The notes under the pieces were generated by a model, which was given only the letters and a program-made list of their open reading frames with translations, did no database searches and was not told the origin of the DNA. 64,000 nt of DNA, from NCBI GenBank assembly GCA_018340805.1, contig JACMZG010001914.1, positions 17,362,854 through 17,426,853 of the forward strand. Direction: 5' to 3'. Shown one piece after another: positions 62,780-64,000 of this stretch; within the stretch, counting starts at the first letter, position 1, and every line of letters begins with the position of its first letter. The position numbers and the translations under genes were made by a program. Origin of the DNA: Microvelia longipes. Its lineage: Eukaryota > Arthropoda > Insecta > Hemiptera > Veliidae.

Positions 62780-64000
62780 TATCCATGGTCTCTAAGTAAA
62801 ATCTAGATAACATTACTTATATTGAATTTTCTACAATCAAATAAAATCAAAGCCCCCTAATATAGTTTGATTAGAGTATTGGTATAATAAGTTTATCTTA
62901 ATATTATCAGAATTATCCTACTATCAGAGCAAGTGTAATTTTCTTTGAAAATTCACTAAAAAAAAGAACCAAAAGTAACTCTTAAAGTAATAAATGAAAT
63001 ACATACTTTCTCACCAAATTCATTAATCATCGACTCTTGATACAGGGAATTTATACAAAGTTCTGACTATATTCATTTTATTATAAAATAAAATTGACAG
63101 AAAACATAAAAAAAGAAACAAATTAAAATAATTCAAAACAAATCACTTATCTACTTTTATCTTAATATAAGAATTCTTGTAGCAAAAGATTCAGTCTATT
63201 TATCAGCAGTCCCAACATTCTTAATCACATTTATACCATGATTATGATAACATAATTCATTTTGAATGCAAATTTAAATAACGCATAACAAAAAAAAACA
63301 CTAAAGAAATAACAAAGTCAACAAAGTAAGAAGCAAAAAAAATAGTTAATGACTAGATTTAAAAATTAAAAAATGAAGTAATTAACAAAAAAAATTAAAA
63401 ATCATAACAATTATTTAAATTCTATTTATACTTACTTAAAATATTTATATATTTGTTCACACTTTTAATTTAATTGTTATATTATTTGTTAGTTATTTTT
63501 CTTTTTTTATTAAAACACTTAATATTTATAAAACAAATTAAATCCTTGATAAACCCAATCACAGAATGCTTTTACATTTCACAAATATACAAATATACTT
63601 ATTTTAATACAATATCTTATGTTTTATAGATTATTATGTAAGATTTGAGGTTTTACAAGTTATGAGTTAAGTCAGTTAGAGTAGTTCAGTATTTTTAATT
63701 TTTTAATAGGAAGTTATATATTATTAACTAACCCCACAATAATAACAGTCATTGAGCTCTTTTTGGAGTGAAACTCTGAAATTTGTATTGTTCTTTTTAT
63801 AAAGCCTTTGAATGAACCGACTTAAACAAAAAACAAGTTAGACAATATAAGAAGGATAAAATTAAATTGTGCAATATAAACAAGGGCTATAAAGAATTCG
63901 TAAAGCTCAATATACAAAAAAACCAACACGTCTCTCCACAAAAGAAGATTTTTTTGTAGAGATACGTGTTGGTTTTTTTGTATATAAGGGTTATAAACTT
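62780..64000. other. Right edge, AT-rich
   Basis: No gene recognised. At 63925-63985 a palindrome AACACGTCTCTCCACAAAAG / TAGAGATACGTGTTGG resembles the outer ends of MITE family M1 (TCTCTCCACAAAA). Confidence 0.5.

Noticed and set aside
62376..62813. Minus-strand frames of 67-145 codons with repeated LLQTCYAHPPYFKLA-like text
   Set aside because: Translation of the 29-bp minisatellite in repeat copy 11.

Overview
This is an AT-rich insect genomic window: intron-rich genes with GT..AG junctions, long (TA)n arrays, and a dense load of foldback elements, SINE-like repeats and broken transposons. Two genes are recognisable, both on the minus strand. I infer an insect because the genes look like nudel and longitudinals lacking (lola); the order cannot be fixed from the window.

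Gene 1 (about 39.57 kb down to 1.05 kb, continuing past the left edge) is a nudel-type mosaic serine protease. I joined 15 coding exons by hand; every junction keeps frame and gives 1261 complete codons in the window. Domain order is: short cytoplasmic N-terminus, one transmembrane helix (type II membrane protein), dibasic site, long Pro/Gln-rich stalk, two LDLa modules (one truncated), a third LDLa, an SRCR-like module over two exons, a trypsin domain with intact His752/Asp800/Ser891 and Asp885 in the S1 position, then further LDLa modules. The last exon seen may begin a C-terminal protease-like region. In Drosophila, nudel acts at the eggshell, in vitelline membrane maturation and at the top of the dorsoventral protease cascade.

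Gene 2 (minus strand, about 49.6-52.8 kb, perhaps to 59.3 kb) is represented by alternative 3' exons of a lola-type BTB zinc-finger regulator. Each of two exons encodes the paired zinc fingers typical of lola isoforms. The shared BTB exons should lie beyond the right edge. The 10 kb between the genes holds no recognisable coding sequence.

Everything else is repeats. The main ones are: (i) a roughly 0.75 kb family, 11 copies or fragments on both strands, that carries a 5S rRNA-like segment with A-box and C-box sequences near its 3' end; (ii) a 55-bp satellite of about 40 units at 14.4-16.6 kb, inside the intron before the protease domain; (iii) a 4.6-kb element with roughly 690-bp terminal inverted repeats at 20.0-24.6 kb, holding a broken transposase gene and a GC-rich block with a 46-bp internal period; (iv) a short pogo/Tigger-like element at 54.0-54.85 kb; (v) LINE 3' fragments at 32.0-32.7 and 57.5-57.9 kb; (vi) several near-perfect foldback (MITE-like) families, one with a degenerate hammerhead-like motif; (vii) tRNA-like SINE pieces. 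Coordinates of repeats are approximate to a few bases to tens of bases; exon coordinates are from splice-site reading and frame bookkeeping.
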